Source: a virus. From it: a stretch of DNA of 21,268 nucleotides. Where the stretch lies: IMG/VR virus record IMGVR_UViG_3300037584_001461, positions 1 to 21,268 of that record. The stretch is one strand, 5' to 3'. The notes beneath the pieces are model-generated. The model did no database searches and was not told the DNA's origin. It was given only the letters and a program-made list of their open reading frames with translations. The translations under genes and the position numbers were made by a program. Of this stretch, positions 6,684-13,395 are shown one piece after another (the stretch's first letter is position 1; each line of letters starts with the position of its first letter).

Positions 6684-7766
6684 ATGGCAGCAATCTCAGT
6701 ATCAAGAGAAAGCACACAATCAAATTGGCAGAAGTTCTGCGAGTGGGTTACTAGCACAGAGAACCGCCTATATGTAGGTTGGTTTGGTGTGTTGATGATC
6801 CCTTGCTTACTAGCTGCAACTACATGCTTTATACTCGCCTTCATCGCAGCACCGCCTGTAGATATAGATGGCATACGTGAACCAGTTTCCGGTTCTTTAA
6901 TCTATGGAAACAATATTATTTCAGGAGCAGTAGTCCCTAGCTCCAATGCAATTGGACTGCACTTTTACCCGATCTGGGAAGCCGGCACTTTGGACGAGTG
7001 GCTATACAATGGCGGACCATATCAACTCATTGTCTTTCACTTCTTAATTGGAGTAGCAGCCTACGCTGGTAGACAGTGGGAACTTTCATACAGACTAGGA
7101 ATGAGACCATGGATATTTGTAGCATATACAGCACCACTATCAGCAGCTCTCGCAGTGTTCTTGGTTTACCCTTTCGGACAGGGGAGTTTCAGTGATGGTA
7201 TGCCTCTTGGTATCTCTGGTACTTTTAACTTTATGTTCGTATTCCAAGCAGAACATAATATACTCATGCACCCATTCCATATGGCTGGTGTTGCTGGGGT
7301 ATTCGGTGGATCTCTTTTCTCTGCTATGCACGGAAGTCTTGTTACTTCCTCACTTATTGCCGAAACGTCAGAGGAGGTCTCGCAGAATTATGGCTATAAA
7401 TTTGGGCAAGATGAAGAGACATATAATATTGTCGCTGCACACGGGTACTTTGGGAGATTGATATTTCAATATGCGTCTTTCAATAACTCTCGTTCTCTTC
7501 ATTTCTTTCTTGCTACTTGGCCGGTTGTTGGCATATGGCTGACATCTATGGGTATATGCACAATGGCATTCAACCTAAATGGATTTAACTTTAACCAGTC
7601 AATAGTAGATAGTAATGGAAAGGTAGTACCAACATGGGCTGATGTAGTTAACAGAGCTAACCTTGGTTTTGAGGTTATGCACGAGCGTAACGCTCACAAC
7701 TTCCCACTCGATTTAGCATCTGCTGAGTCTACAAACATTGCATTAACAGCTCCAGAAATTGGTTGA
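6684..7766 (+). CDS. psbA: Photosystem II reaction centre protein D1
   Basis: This complete 360-aa D1 protein is numbered +1 relative to the usual scheme. Key residues are intact: Tyr-Z Y162, P680 ligand H199, H191 next to Tyr-Z, non-haem iron/QB ligands H216 and H273, and manganese-cluster ligands D171, E190, H333, E334 and D343. A345 is the mature C-terminus in [10 protein letters not shown], with a 15-residue processing extension after it. The residue at conventional position 130 (Q131 here, in GRQWEL) is Gln, the D1:1-type form. Five membrane helices are expected. The phage copy would replace rapidly damaged host D1. AGGA lies about 10 bases before ATG. Codon use changes within the gene (about 7190-7550). 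Confidence 0.98.
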   Translation: MAAISVSRESTQSNWQKFCEWVTSTENRLYVGWFGVLMIPCLLAATTCFILAFIAAPPVDIDGIREPVSGSLIYGNNIISGAVVPSSNAIGLHFYPIWEAGTLDEWLYNGGPYQLIVFHFLIGVAAYAGRQWELSYRLGMRPWIFVAYTAPLSAALAVFLVYPFGQGSFSDGMPLGISGTFNFMFVFQAEHNILMHPFHMAGVAGVFGGSLFSAMHGSLVTSSLIAETSEEVSQNYGYKFGQDEETYNIVAAHGYFGRLIFQYASFNNSRSLHFFLATWPVVGIWLTSMGICTMAFNLNGFNFNQSIVDSNGKVVPTWADVVNRANLGFEVMHERNAHNFPLDLASAESTNIALTAPEIG

Positions 7767-7810
7767 AAAATTTGTTTTATATTTAACATTAATAACTAAT
7801 CTATTTATAT

Positions 7811-7836
7811 GTTCCGGTGTCATGCGGCATTGGAAC
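7811..7836 (+). other. Stable hairpin downstream of psbA
   Basis: GTTCCGGTG (7811-7819) pairs with CATTGGAAC (7828-7836) over nine positions, two of them G.T, closing an 8-base loop TCATGCGG. No T tract follows (CAACTTACC), so it is not a classical intrinsic terminator. It could stabilise the 3' end of hli-psbA mRNA, be a processing site, or be part of the structured leader that begins 20 bases later. AT-rich DNA at 7767-7810 shows nothing else. Confidence 0.5.
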
Positions 7837-7854
7837 AACTTACCTAATCAATGT

Positions 7855-7925
7855 CCCGTCCGTTCATCCCTTATTAGGGACGCATGAAACCACAGCATGG
7901 AACGGGGTTGTGGTACTGAGGTGAA
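7855..7925 (+). ncRNA. Glutamine-II (Downstream-peptide motif) riboswitch candidate
   Basis: The conserved blocks are CCGTTCATCCC...GGGACGCATGAAACCA and GCATGGAACGG, followed by a Shine-Dalgarno sequence. Pairing seen: P1 CCGTTC (7860-7865) with GAACGG (7900-7905); hairpin TCCC (7867-7870) with GGGA (7877-7880) around TTATTA; and ACCACA (7889-7894) with TGTGGT (7909-7914), which encloses the P1 3' strand and so makes a pseudoknot. The pseudoknot helix ends three bases before GAGGTG (7918-7923), the ribosome site of the peptide at 7928. Glutamine-II riboswitches are known in marine picocyanobacteria and phage, fold as pseudoknots, and lie upstream of short ORFs. Ligand binding is expected to mask the ribosome site. 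The match is from memory of the motif. Confidence 0.8.
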
Positions 7926-7927
7926 TT

Positions 7928-8026
7928 ATGACTCAAGTAGAATTGCAAGCTCGACTTAAAGAGCAGAAAGATTTCAAAAGAGAAACTTTACTTAAGTATC
8001 GTGGCATCACATACACAAAAAGATAA
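7928..8026 (+). CDS. DUF4278-like small peptide, 32 aa, riboswitch-controlled
   Basis: ATG 7928 opens a 32-codon frame beginning MTQVELQARLKEQKDFKRE and ending LLKYRGITYTKR. The 'LkYRGvxY' ending is the hallmark of DUF4278-type mini-proteins of cyanobacteria and cyanophages. A good Shine-Dalgarno (GAGGTG, 7918-7923) lies 4 bases before ATG, one of the clearest in this window, and directly follows the riboswitch pseudoknot. The product is a charged helix plus the YRGITY tail. Its function is unknown. In this RNA family's normal context the peptide is the regulated output, so a role tied to nitrogen or glutamine status is inferred. Confidence 0.72.
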   Translation: MTQVELQARLKEQKDFKRETLLKYRGITYTKR

Positions 8027-8064
8027 TCGGTAAGCCGACTGGGAGGTGCAAGTCCTCCCTTATC
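8022..8064 (+). ncRNA. Unassigned structured RNA, compact three-way junction
   Basis: Three helices stack almost without unpaired bases: GATAA (8022-8026) with TTATC (8060-8064); TCGG (8027-8030) with CCGA (8035-8038) around TAAG; and GGGAGG (8041-8046) with CCTCCC (8054-8059) around TGCAAGT. The first helix starts at the stop codon of the 32-aa peptide. The third stem-loop looks like a tRNA T-arm (7-base loop) but no tRNA body precedes it. AAGCC (8032-8036) can instead pair with GGCTT (8070-8074), excluding the TCGG/CCGA helix. I do not match it to a known RNA family. It could be a regulatory element, a processing signal or a terminal mRNA structure. Confidence 0.5.
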
Positions 8065-8087
8065 AATTTGGCTTTTGACCCGTACGC

Positions 8088-8153
8088 GGATACTCATCAG
8101 CCGTCTAGACGGTGGGATAGACCACAAATATTAATGAGTCCAATTAAGACTCA
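8088..8153 (+). promoter_or_regulatory. Structured leader before the capsid gene with competing helices
   Basis: Two pairings compete for ATGAGT at 8134-8139. One uses ACTCAT at 8092-8097 and encloses two small hairpins: CCGT/ACGG around CTAG (8101-8112, a perfect 12-base palindrome) and GTGG/CCAC (8112-8125). The other is the local hairpin TGAGTC (8135-8140) with GACTCA (8148-8153) around CAATTAA. Both bury the ATG of the 24-aa ORF at 8134. Mutually exclusive helices around a start codon suggest regulation. Only pairing seen by eye supports this. Confidence 0.35.
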
Positions 8154-8208
8154 CAACTTTTCACGTGAAGAGACAAGTAAATATACCCTTACATTTAACC
8201 TAAAATAA
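8134..8208 (+). CDS. Putative 24-aa leader ORF overlapping the capsid start
   Basis: ATG 8134 opens MSPIKTHNFSREETSKYT and ends with TAA 8206-8208, whose last base is the A of the capsid ATG (TAATG). The same TAATG junction joins other neighbouring genes in this window (3810-3814, 9982-9986). The capsid gene lacks a visible Shine-Dalgarno, so translation could reinitiate from this short ORF. No good ribosome site precedes ATG 8134 either, and the start lies in possible hairpins. The frame may therefore be chance. I do not recognise the peptide. Confidence 0.35.
   Translation: MSPIKTHNFSREETSKYTLTFNLK
8157..8172 (+). other. Palindrome upstream of the capsid gene
   Basis: CTTTTCAC (8157-8164) and GTGAAGAG (8165-8172) are inverted repeats with one G.T pair, centred on the exact 10-base palindrome TTCACGTGAA (8160-8169). 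As RNA it would form a short hairpin with an ACGT loop. As DNA it could be a protein-binding site. It lies 36 bases before the capsid ATG. Confidence 0.35.
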
Positions 8209-9311
8209 TGGCTAATACTTTAGTTACAAGTTTAGGTAGCGTTAACAATACCAGTACAACTCCTTTGGCGTTGAACACTGCGTACGATACTAAGTATGCT
8301 ACCTATTTAAAATTATTTTCGGGTGAGCTGTTTAAAGGCTTCCAGCACAACACAATAGCTAGAGACCTTGTGATGAAGAGAACATTGAAGAACGGTAAGA
8401 GTCTTCAGTTCATCTACACAGGTCGTATGGATGCTGAGTACCATACTCCAGGAACTCCAATCCTTGGTAGTAACAACCCTCCAGTAGCTGAAAAAACTAT
8501 TGTTATGGACGACCTACTCATTAGTTCTGCATTCGTGTATGACCTAGATGAGACACTTGCTCACTACGAATTGAGAGGAGAAATTTCCAAGAAGATTGGA
8601 TATGCTCTCGCAGAAAAATATGACAGATTAATCTTCCGTGCTATTGCACGTGGAGCTAGAAAAGCACATCCAATATCTGCTACAAACAAAGTAGAACCCG
8701 GCGGAGCACAAGTACAAGTTGGTACTGGTACAGGCTCAGCTGCTGATGCAACAGATTCTGTCAAATTGAAGAATGCTTTCTATGATGCTGCACAACTTCT
8801 TGATGAGAAGGGTGTAAGTGGAGAAGGTAGAGTGGCAGTTATCGCTCCTGCTCAATACTATGCACTTATCCAAGACATCGGAAATAATGCATTAGTAAAC
8901 AGAGACGTACAAGGTACAGCTCTACAGTCTGGTCAAGGTATCGTTGAGATAGCTGGTATCAAAATCTTTAAATCAATGAATGTTCCATTCCTTGGTAAGT
9001 ATGGTACTACTACAACAAACGGTTCTTTCGTTGGCGTTTCTACAGAAGATGGTAGATCTTCAGTACAAGGTATTAATAATAACTATGGTAACGCAACTTC
9101 ATTTGCAAAATCATGTGGATTAATTTTCCAACGTGAGGCTGCTGCTGTTGTTGAAGCTATCGGACCTCAAGTACAGGTAACAAATGGTGACGTATCCGTA
9201 ATGTATCAAGGTGACATAATCCTTGGTCGTTTAGCAATGGGTGCTGATTACCTTAACCCTGCTGCTGCTGTCGAGTTACACACAACTAACTCTGCTGACG
9301 CTGCATTCTAA
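8208..9311 (+). CDS. Major capsid protein (T7 gp10-like, HK97 fold)
   Basis: This 367-aa protein forms the icosahedral shell. T7-type features include YLKLFSGELFKGFQHNTIAR near residues 32-52 (compare T7 'F...f.GEVl.aF.r.sv'), the GRMDAEYHTPGTPILGSNN stretch at 72-90, DDLLISSAFVYDLDETLAHY, and RVAVIAPAQYYALIQDIGNN near 209-228. Length fits the family (T7 gp10A is 344 aa). It is the first gene after the structured spacer and is followed 15 bases later by an intrinsic terminator hairpin, matching the high-expression layout of T7 gene 10. No Shine-Dalgarno is evident; the ATG overlaps the stop of a 24-aa ORF. Confidence 0.96.
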   Translation: MANTLVTSLGSVNNTSTTPLALNTAYDTKYATYLKLFSGELFKGFQHNTIARDLVMKRTLKNGKSLQFIYTGRMDAEYHTPGTPILGSNNPPVAEKTIVMDDLLISSAFVYDLDETLAHYELRGEISKKIGYALAEKYDRLIFRAIARGARKAHPISATNKVEPGGAQVQVGTGTGSAADATDSVKLKNAFYDAAQLLDEKGVSGEGRVAVIAPAQYYALIQDIGNNALVNRDVQGTALQSGQGIVEIAGIKIFKSMNVPFLGKYGTTTTNGSFVGVSTEDGRSSVQGINNNYGNATSFAKSCGLIFQREAAAVVEAIGPQVQVTNGDVSVMYQGDIILGRLAMGADYLNPAAAVELHTTNSADAAF

Positions 9312-9326
9312 TTTATACTTTTATAC

Positions 9327-9351
9327 GGGACCTTAGGGTCCCTTTTTTTTT
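9327..9351 (+). terminator. Intrinsic terminator after the capsid gene
   Basis: GGGACC (9327-9332) pairs perfectly with GGTCCC (9337-9342) around TTAG, and nine T residues follow (9343-9351). This is a textbook Rho-independent terminator placed as T7 T-phi is after gene 10. The T tract runs directly into the ATG of the next gene (9352), so tail genes depend on read-through. Confidence 0.92.
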
Positions 9352-9984
9352 ATGACAACTCCCACAACAATTGACACCGATACAAACCTATCCGCAGTGA
9401 ACTCAATACTGGGAGCTATCGGTCAAAGTCCAGTAACAGAATTAAACTATCAAAACCCTGAACTAGGATTTATATTTAATATTTTAACTGAAGTAAATAA
9501 GGACGTACAAAATGAAGGTTGGGTATTTAATGTTGAGAAACATGTACCGGCACCAATTAACAGCAACAAACGTGTGCCAATAGCTAACAATATTTTAAGA
9601 TATGATCTTCATGATAACTATACATTTAGAACACAAGATTTAGTTAGACGCACAGATCCTACCGATGATCAGACATATCTATATAACACAGTCGATCACA
9701 CATATGAATTTACAGATCCATTTAATTTAGATGTGGTTTACCTATGGGAATTTAAAGATCTACCTTCAGTATTTCAACGCTACATAATTTCAAGAGCTTC
9801 AGTTAGAGCAGCTACTCAGTTAGTTAATAATCCACAACTTGTACAACTACTACAACAACAAGAAGCTATGAACAGAGCTAGTTGTATGGAGTATGAATGT
9901 ACACAAGGAGATCATTCTTATTTTGGTTTAGGTCATAACCAAACTTATCAATCTTACGAACCTTTTAGAGCACTACAACGCTAA
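9352..9984 (+). CDS. Tail tubular protein A (T7 gp11-like, adaptor/gatekeeper)
   Basis: This 210-aa protein links portal and tail nozzle. The N-terminal block LSAVNSILGAIGQSPVTEL (13-31) matches the T7 gp11 opening 'LSAVN.ILa.IGe.PV', followed by NKDVQNEGWVFNVE (about 49-62; T7 'nr.iq.rGW.FN.e'). The C-terminal half has LPSVFQRYIISRASVRAATQ and MNRASCMEYECTQGDHSYF, again gp11-like. The ATG is the first codon after the terminator T tract and has no Shine-Dalgarno. The conserved block begins only 12 residues in, which supports this start. Its stop overlaps the next ATG (TAATG). Confidence 0.93.
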   Translation: MTTPTTIDTDTNLSAVNSILGAIGQSPVTELNYQNPELGFIFNILTEVNKDVQNEGWVFNVEKHVPAPINSNKRVPIANNILRYDLHDNYTFRTQDLVRRTDPTDDQTYLYNTVDHTYEFTDPFNLDVVYLWEFKDLPSVFQRYIISRASVRAATQLVNNPQLVQLLQQQEAMNRASCMEYECTQGDHSYFGLGHNQTYQSYEPFRALQR

Positions 9985-12947
9985 TGACAAGTATCACTCA
10001 AAAAATAAATTCGGTTAATGGTGGTATTTCTCAACAGCCTGACGAATTAAAAATTCCAGGACAAGTTGTTACAGCAAAGAATGTATTTCCTGATGTAACT
10101 CATGGATTACAAAAGCGTCCTGGAAGTCAGTTAGTTGCATCATTAAGTAATGGAACTAAGAACTCATACACTACTGGTAAATGGTTTAGCTATTACAGAG
10201 ATGAGAATGAACAGTATATAGGGCAAATAATTAGACGCAGTGGTCATGCTGATAATGGCAAAGTAAGAATGTGGAAATGTAGTGATGGATCAGAAATGAA
10301 TGTTGTTGGTGACACAGCTGCAATTACTTCTTATCTACAACATACAGATGACGATGATATACAAACACTAACTCTTAATGACTTTACCTTTATAAACAAC
10401 AGAACTAAGCCAACTGCAATGGCTTCTACTATTGAGCCAGCACAACCTCATCAAGCATTTGTTGAATTAAAGCAAGTTAAATATGCTAGTCAATACGGTT
10501 TGGAATTGTTTGATAGTACTGCTTCTAACACTTTAGCTGAAGTTAGTACTGCAACTAGATTAGGAGTAACTTTTCATGTAAGTGATTCAGCTTCTGGGAG
10601 TGCAACTAACTCTGATGGAAGTCGAATTGAATTTGATTTAGATCAACAAGGTACTTGTAATAGTGTTGGTACTGAATTGTTTGCTGTAAGTTATAACGAC
10701 AGCAGTTCATATGATGCTCTTTTTACAGATAGTTCCGCTTCACATGGAAGCAATGAAATAGGAAATCGTGGTGAAGATTTAATTTTTAGAATTACAACTA
10801 CTGGACAACCAACTACTACTGGAGGTTCTGAACCTGATTATGAGTGTAGATACACAGTAAAAGTTGATCTATTACACGGAGGAAAAGGTTGGCAAGCGGG
10901 AGATAAGATACGTGTAAGAATGCGTAATTCACATCACAATACACAATACACAATTCATGTAGAAGAAATTAGTACCTCAAAAATCGCAGCAAATAGATCA
11001 CCAAACCAAAAGCCAATACGTCCAACACCTACACCATTTGATGGAGAGACTGCTATTACTGGAGACATGATTCTTGGTAAATTAAGAGAAGGAATTACTG
11101 GATCTGCATCAGGTGTTAGTGGTAATAATTTTGAAACAGAACAAATAGGTAATGGAATATATATCAAAGCTACAAGTGGTGGAGCATTTAATATAAATAC
11201 ACCTGTATCTGAATTACTTAATGTACTTACAAATGCTGTTCAAGATGTAGCTGACTTACCTAAGCAATGTAAACATGGTTATGTAGTTAAGGTACGTAAT
11301 AGTGCTAATGATGAAGATGATTATTATTTAAAATTTTTAGCTAATAATGGTTTAAGTGGAGAAGGTGTTTGGGAAGAATGCAACAAACCAGAAAGAAGAA
11401 TTGCATTTGACAAAAGCACTATGCCAATTCAATTGGTTAGAACAAGTGCTACACAATTTACATTAGGTCAAGTTGATTATGAAGACTGTGGAGTAGGAGA
11501 TCAGTTTACTGCACCTAAACCAAGTTTTATATCTACTGTCGCAGGACAAGATGAAGACACGGTTACTGTTAATAGAACAATAAACAAGATGCTTTTCTTT
11601 AGAAATCGACTGGTATTTCTAAGTGATGAAAATGTAATTATGTCTAGACCTGGAAATTTCTTTAATTTCTGGCCGAAGTCTGCTATTGCTGCATCAGCTG
11701 AAGATCCAATTGATTTATCTTGTAGTTCAGAATATCCAGCAACTGTGTTTGATGGCATACAAGTTAATACAGGATTAGTTCTATTTACTAAAAATCAACA
11801 GTTTATGTTGACTACTGATAGTGATGTACTAAGTCCAGTTACTGCCAAGATAAATGCATTATCTACGTATAACTTTAATGTCAAAACAAATCCTATATCT
11901 CTTGGCACAACAATAGCTTTTCTAGATAACGCTGGTAAGTTTACCAGAATGTTTGAAATGGCTAGTGTTTTGAGAGAAGGTGAACCGGTAATACTTGAAC
12001 AAAGCAAAGTTATTAGTAAATTATTTCCAAAAGATATAAACCTTATAGCTAACAGTAGAGAAAATTCATTTATTGTATTTGCTGAAAAAAATTCAACCAG
12101 TCTGTATGGATTTAGGTATTTCACTTCTGGTGAAAAAAGAATTATGCAGTCTTGGATAACTTGGGAACTATCGGGAAATATACAACATTTATGTATGTTA
12201 GATGATGCTATTTTTGCAGTTGTTAGATCTAACGGTGTAGATGTAATGCAAAGATTTAATCTTAAATTAAGTGGTGAAGCTACAGAGTCAGTTACTGAAG
12301 GAGATAATACTTATAAAGTTTATTTAGATAATATTAAATCAGTTACTACTCCTGCTAACTCCTACACTGCATCAACAAATAAAACAGAATTTACAAGACC
12401 AGATGGTTTTACAAGTGCTAAATTATTAGCTGCATATGATATAGATTCTGGAGATGATATTGGTCAATACATAGGTAAAAAAGAAGATGGTACAAGTGCT
12501 GTTACTATTTCAAGTGATGGTACTAAAGTTGTAATTGAAGGTGATTGGTCTGGACAAACCTTTTTACTTGGTTATTTATATGACATGGAAGTTGAGTTTC
12601 CTAAATTCTATGTAACTCAACAATCAGGTGAAAAATTTATATCTGATGTACAAAGTAATTTAGTTGTACATAGAGTTAAGCTTAACTTTGGACCATTAGG
12701 TTTATATGAAACAACATTAAAACGTACAGGTAAAGCTGACTATAACGAAACTTTTGAATCTACTTTTGCTGATGATTATGTAGAAGGAGAACTTGCTATA
12801 GCAGAAGAACAAGAAGTAACACTTCCTGTGTATGAGAGAAATAAAAACTATACATTAACACTTAAATCAAGTCATCCAACACCAGCCACACTTTATTCAT
12901 TGGCTTGGGAAGGAGATTATTCAAACGCATTTTATAAACGTGTCTAA
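9984..12947 (+). CDS. Tail tubular protein B (T7 gp12-like nozzle)
   Basis: This 987-aa protein forms the tail nozzle below gp11. Family features: the N-terminus SITQKINSVNGGISQQPDEL then KIPGQVVTAKNVFPDV and GLQKRPGSQ (residues 3-48), the classic gp12 opening; the central INKMLFFRNRLVFLSDENVI, MSRPGNFFNFWPKSA and EDPIDLSCSS; and LVLFTKNQQFMLTTDSDVLS then PVTAKINALSTYNF. Length is above T7 gp12 (794 aa), with the extra mass in the first half (about 150-450, Ser/Thr/Gly-rich). It starts in a TAATG overlap and its end overlaps the next gene by 8 bp. Confidence 0.95.
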   Translation: MTSITQKINSVNGGISQQPDELKIPGQVVTAKNVFPDVTHGLQKRPGSQLVASLSNGTKNSYTTGKWFSYYRDENEQYIGQIIRRSGHADNGKVRMWKCSDGSEMNVVGDTAAITSYLQHTDDDDIQTLTLNDFTFINNRTKPTAMASTIEPAQPHQAFVELKQVKYASQYGLELFDSTASNTLAEVSTATRLGVTFHVSDSASGSATNSDGSRIEFDLDQQGTCNSVGTELFAVSYNDSSSYDALFTDSSASHGSNEIGNRGEDLIFRITTTGQPTTTGGSEPDYECRYTVKVDLLHGGKGWQAGDKIRVRMRNSHHNTQYTIHVEEISTSKIAANRSPNQKPIRPTPTPFDGETAITGDMILGKLREGITGSASGVSGNNFETEQIGNGIYIKATSGGAFNINTPVSELLNVLTNAVQDVADLPKQCKHGYVVKVRNSANDEDDYYLKFLANNGLSGEGVWEECNKPERRIAFDKSTMPIQLVRTSATQFTLGQVDYEDCGVGDQFTAPKPSFISTVAGQDEDTVTVNRTINKMLFFRNRLVFLSDENVIMSRPGNFFNFWPKSAIAASAEDPIDLSCSSEYPATVFDGIQVNTGLVLFTKNQQFMLTTDSDVLSPVTAKINALSTYNFNVKTNPISLGTTIAFLDNAGKFTRMFEMASVLREGEPVILEQSKVISKLFPKDINLIANSRENSFIVFAEKNSTSLYGFRYFTSGEKRIMQSWITWELSGNIQHLCMLDDAIFAVVRSNGVDVMQRFNLKLSGEATESVTEGDNTYKVYLDNIKSVTTPANSYTASTNKTEFTRPDGFTSAKLLAAYDIDSGDDIGQYIGKKEDGTSAVTISSDGTKVVIEGDWSGQTFLLGYLYDMEVEFPKFYVTQQSGEKFISDVQSNLVVHRVKLNFGPLGLYETTLKRTGKADYNETFESTFADDYVEGELAIAEEQEVTLPVYERNKNYTLTLKSSHPTPATLYSLAWEGDYSNAFYKRV

Positions 12948-13395
12948 ATTTATTCACCCAGTCACGATGGAGGCTGCACTTGCTGTAGCTTCCAATCTTT
13001 TACCAGATGACCGTAGAGAAGTAGAAGAGGGTCATGGACATGATCCTGTAGTGGCAATACCTCGTTGTACTCAAATAGGTGACAGCGTGTATTTCACAGT
13101 TCCCAACGGTGATTTAGCAGGAGTAGCAGGAGTACAGGAAGATGGCAGAATCTGGATGCTATGTACACCCGCTATTCATAAATACCCACTAACTTTTGCT
13201 AGAGAAGCAAAAAGATATGTGGAAAGTAGACAAGAGAAGTTGCTTTGGAACATCGTTGATAAACGAAACAAAGTTCATATAAAACTACTCAGATTCCTAG
13301 GGTTCAAATTTTTAAGGGAATTAAAACACGGACCTAATAATTTATCCTTTATGGAGTTTTGCCGTGTGTTTAGGAGCACAAGCGAGAGCAGCTAA
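12940..13395 (+). CDS. DUF2833 / T7 gp13-like internal virion protein A
   Basis: This 151-aa protein reads from GTG 12940, with an 8-bp overlap with the nozzle gene; an in-frame ATG at 12967 is an alternative. It opens SKFIHPVTMEAALAVASNLL then PDDRREVEEGHG. It has GVAGVQEDGRIWMLCTPAIH and ends KLLWNIVDKRNKVHIKLLRF then LGFKFLR..KHG...FMEFCRV. The 'N.vD.rN..Hi.wL..lGF.f' pattern is that of DUF2833/gp13-type proteins, which resemble GNAT acetyltransferases in outline. T7 gp13 is needed for assembly or is present in small amounts in virions. Its last 32 bp overlap the next gene, and the ATGGAG at 13351 supplies that gene's ribosome site. Confidence 0.82.
   Translation: MSKFIHPVTMEAALAVASNLLPDDRREVEEGHGHDPVVAIPRCTQIGDSVYFTVPNGDLAGVAGVQEDGRIWMLCTPAIHKYPLTFAREAKRYVESRQEKLLWNIVDKRNKVHIKLLRFLGFKFLRELKHGPNNLSFMEFCRVFRSTSESS

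Noticed and set aside
8022-8066. tRNA gene, because of the T-arm-like GGGAGG-TGCAAGT-CCTCCC stem-loop
   Set aside because: The region upstream is the 32-aa ORF and shows no D-arm or anticodon arm; the T-loop lacks TTC, and no acceptor stem with CCA is present.
8075-8112. Hammerhead ribozyme on the minus strand (CTGATGA at 8093-8099)
   Set aside because: The required GAAA after stem II is missing and the stems do not form the three-helix core.
8027-8140. Group I intron remnant or cobalamin riboswitch, suggested by GGTGCAAGTCC and TAGACGGTGGG
   Set aside because: The order and spacing of core elements do not fit either family, psbA and the capsid gene are both uninterrupted, and no intron endonuclease is present.
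8145-8165. T7-promoter-like string GACTCAC at 8148-8154, upstream of the capsid gene
   Set aside because: It shares 7 bases with the T7 promoter core, but the initiation GGG is absent. The bases are also explained by the TGAGTC/GACTCA hairpin. No repeated copy of a promoter motif was found elsewhere in the window.
9984-12947. Split or frameshifted nozzle gene, given its length above T7 gp12
   Set aside because: The frame is continuous, the conserved blocks occur in the expected order and the extra length looks like an insertion in the first half.
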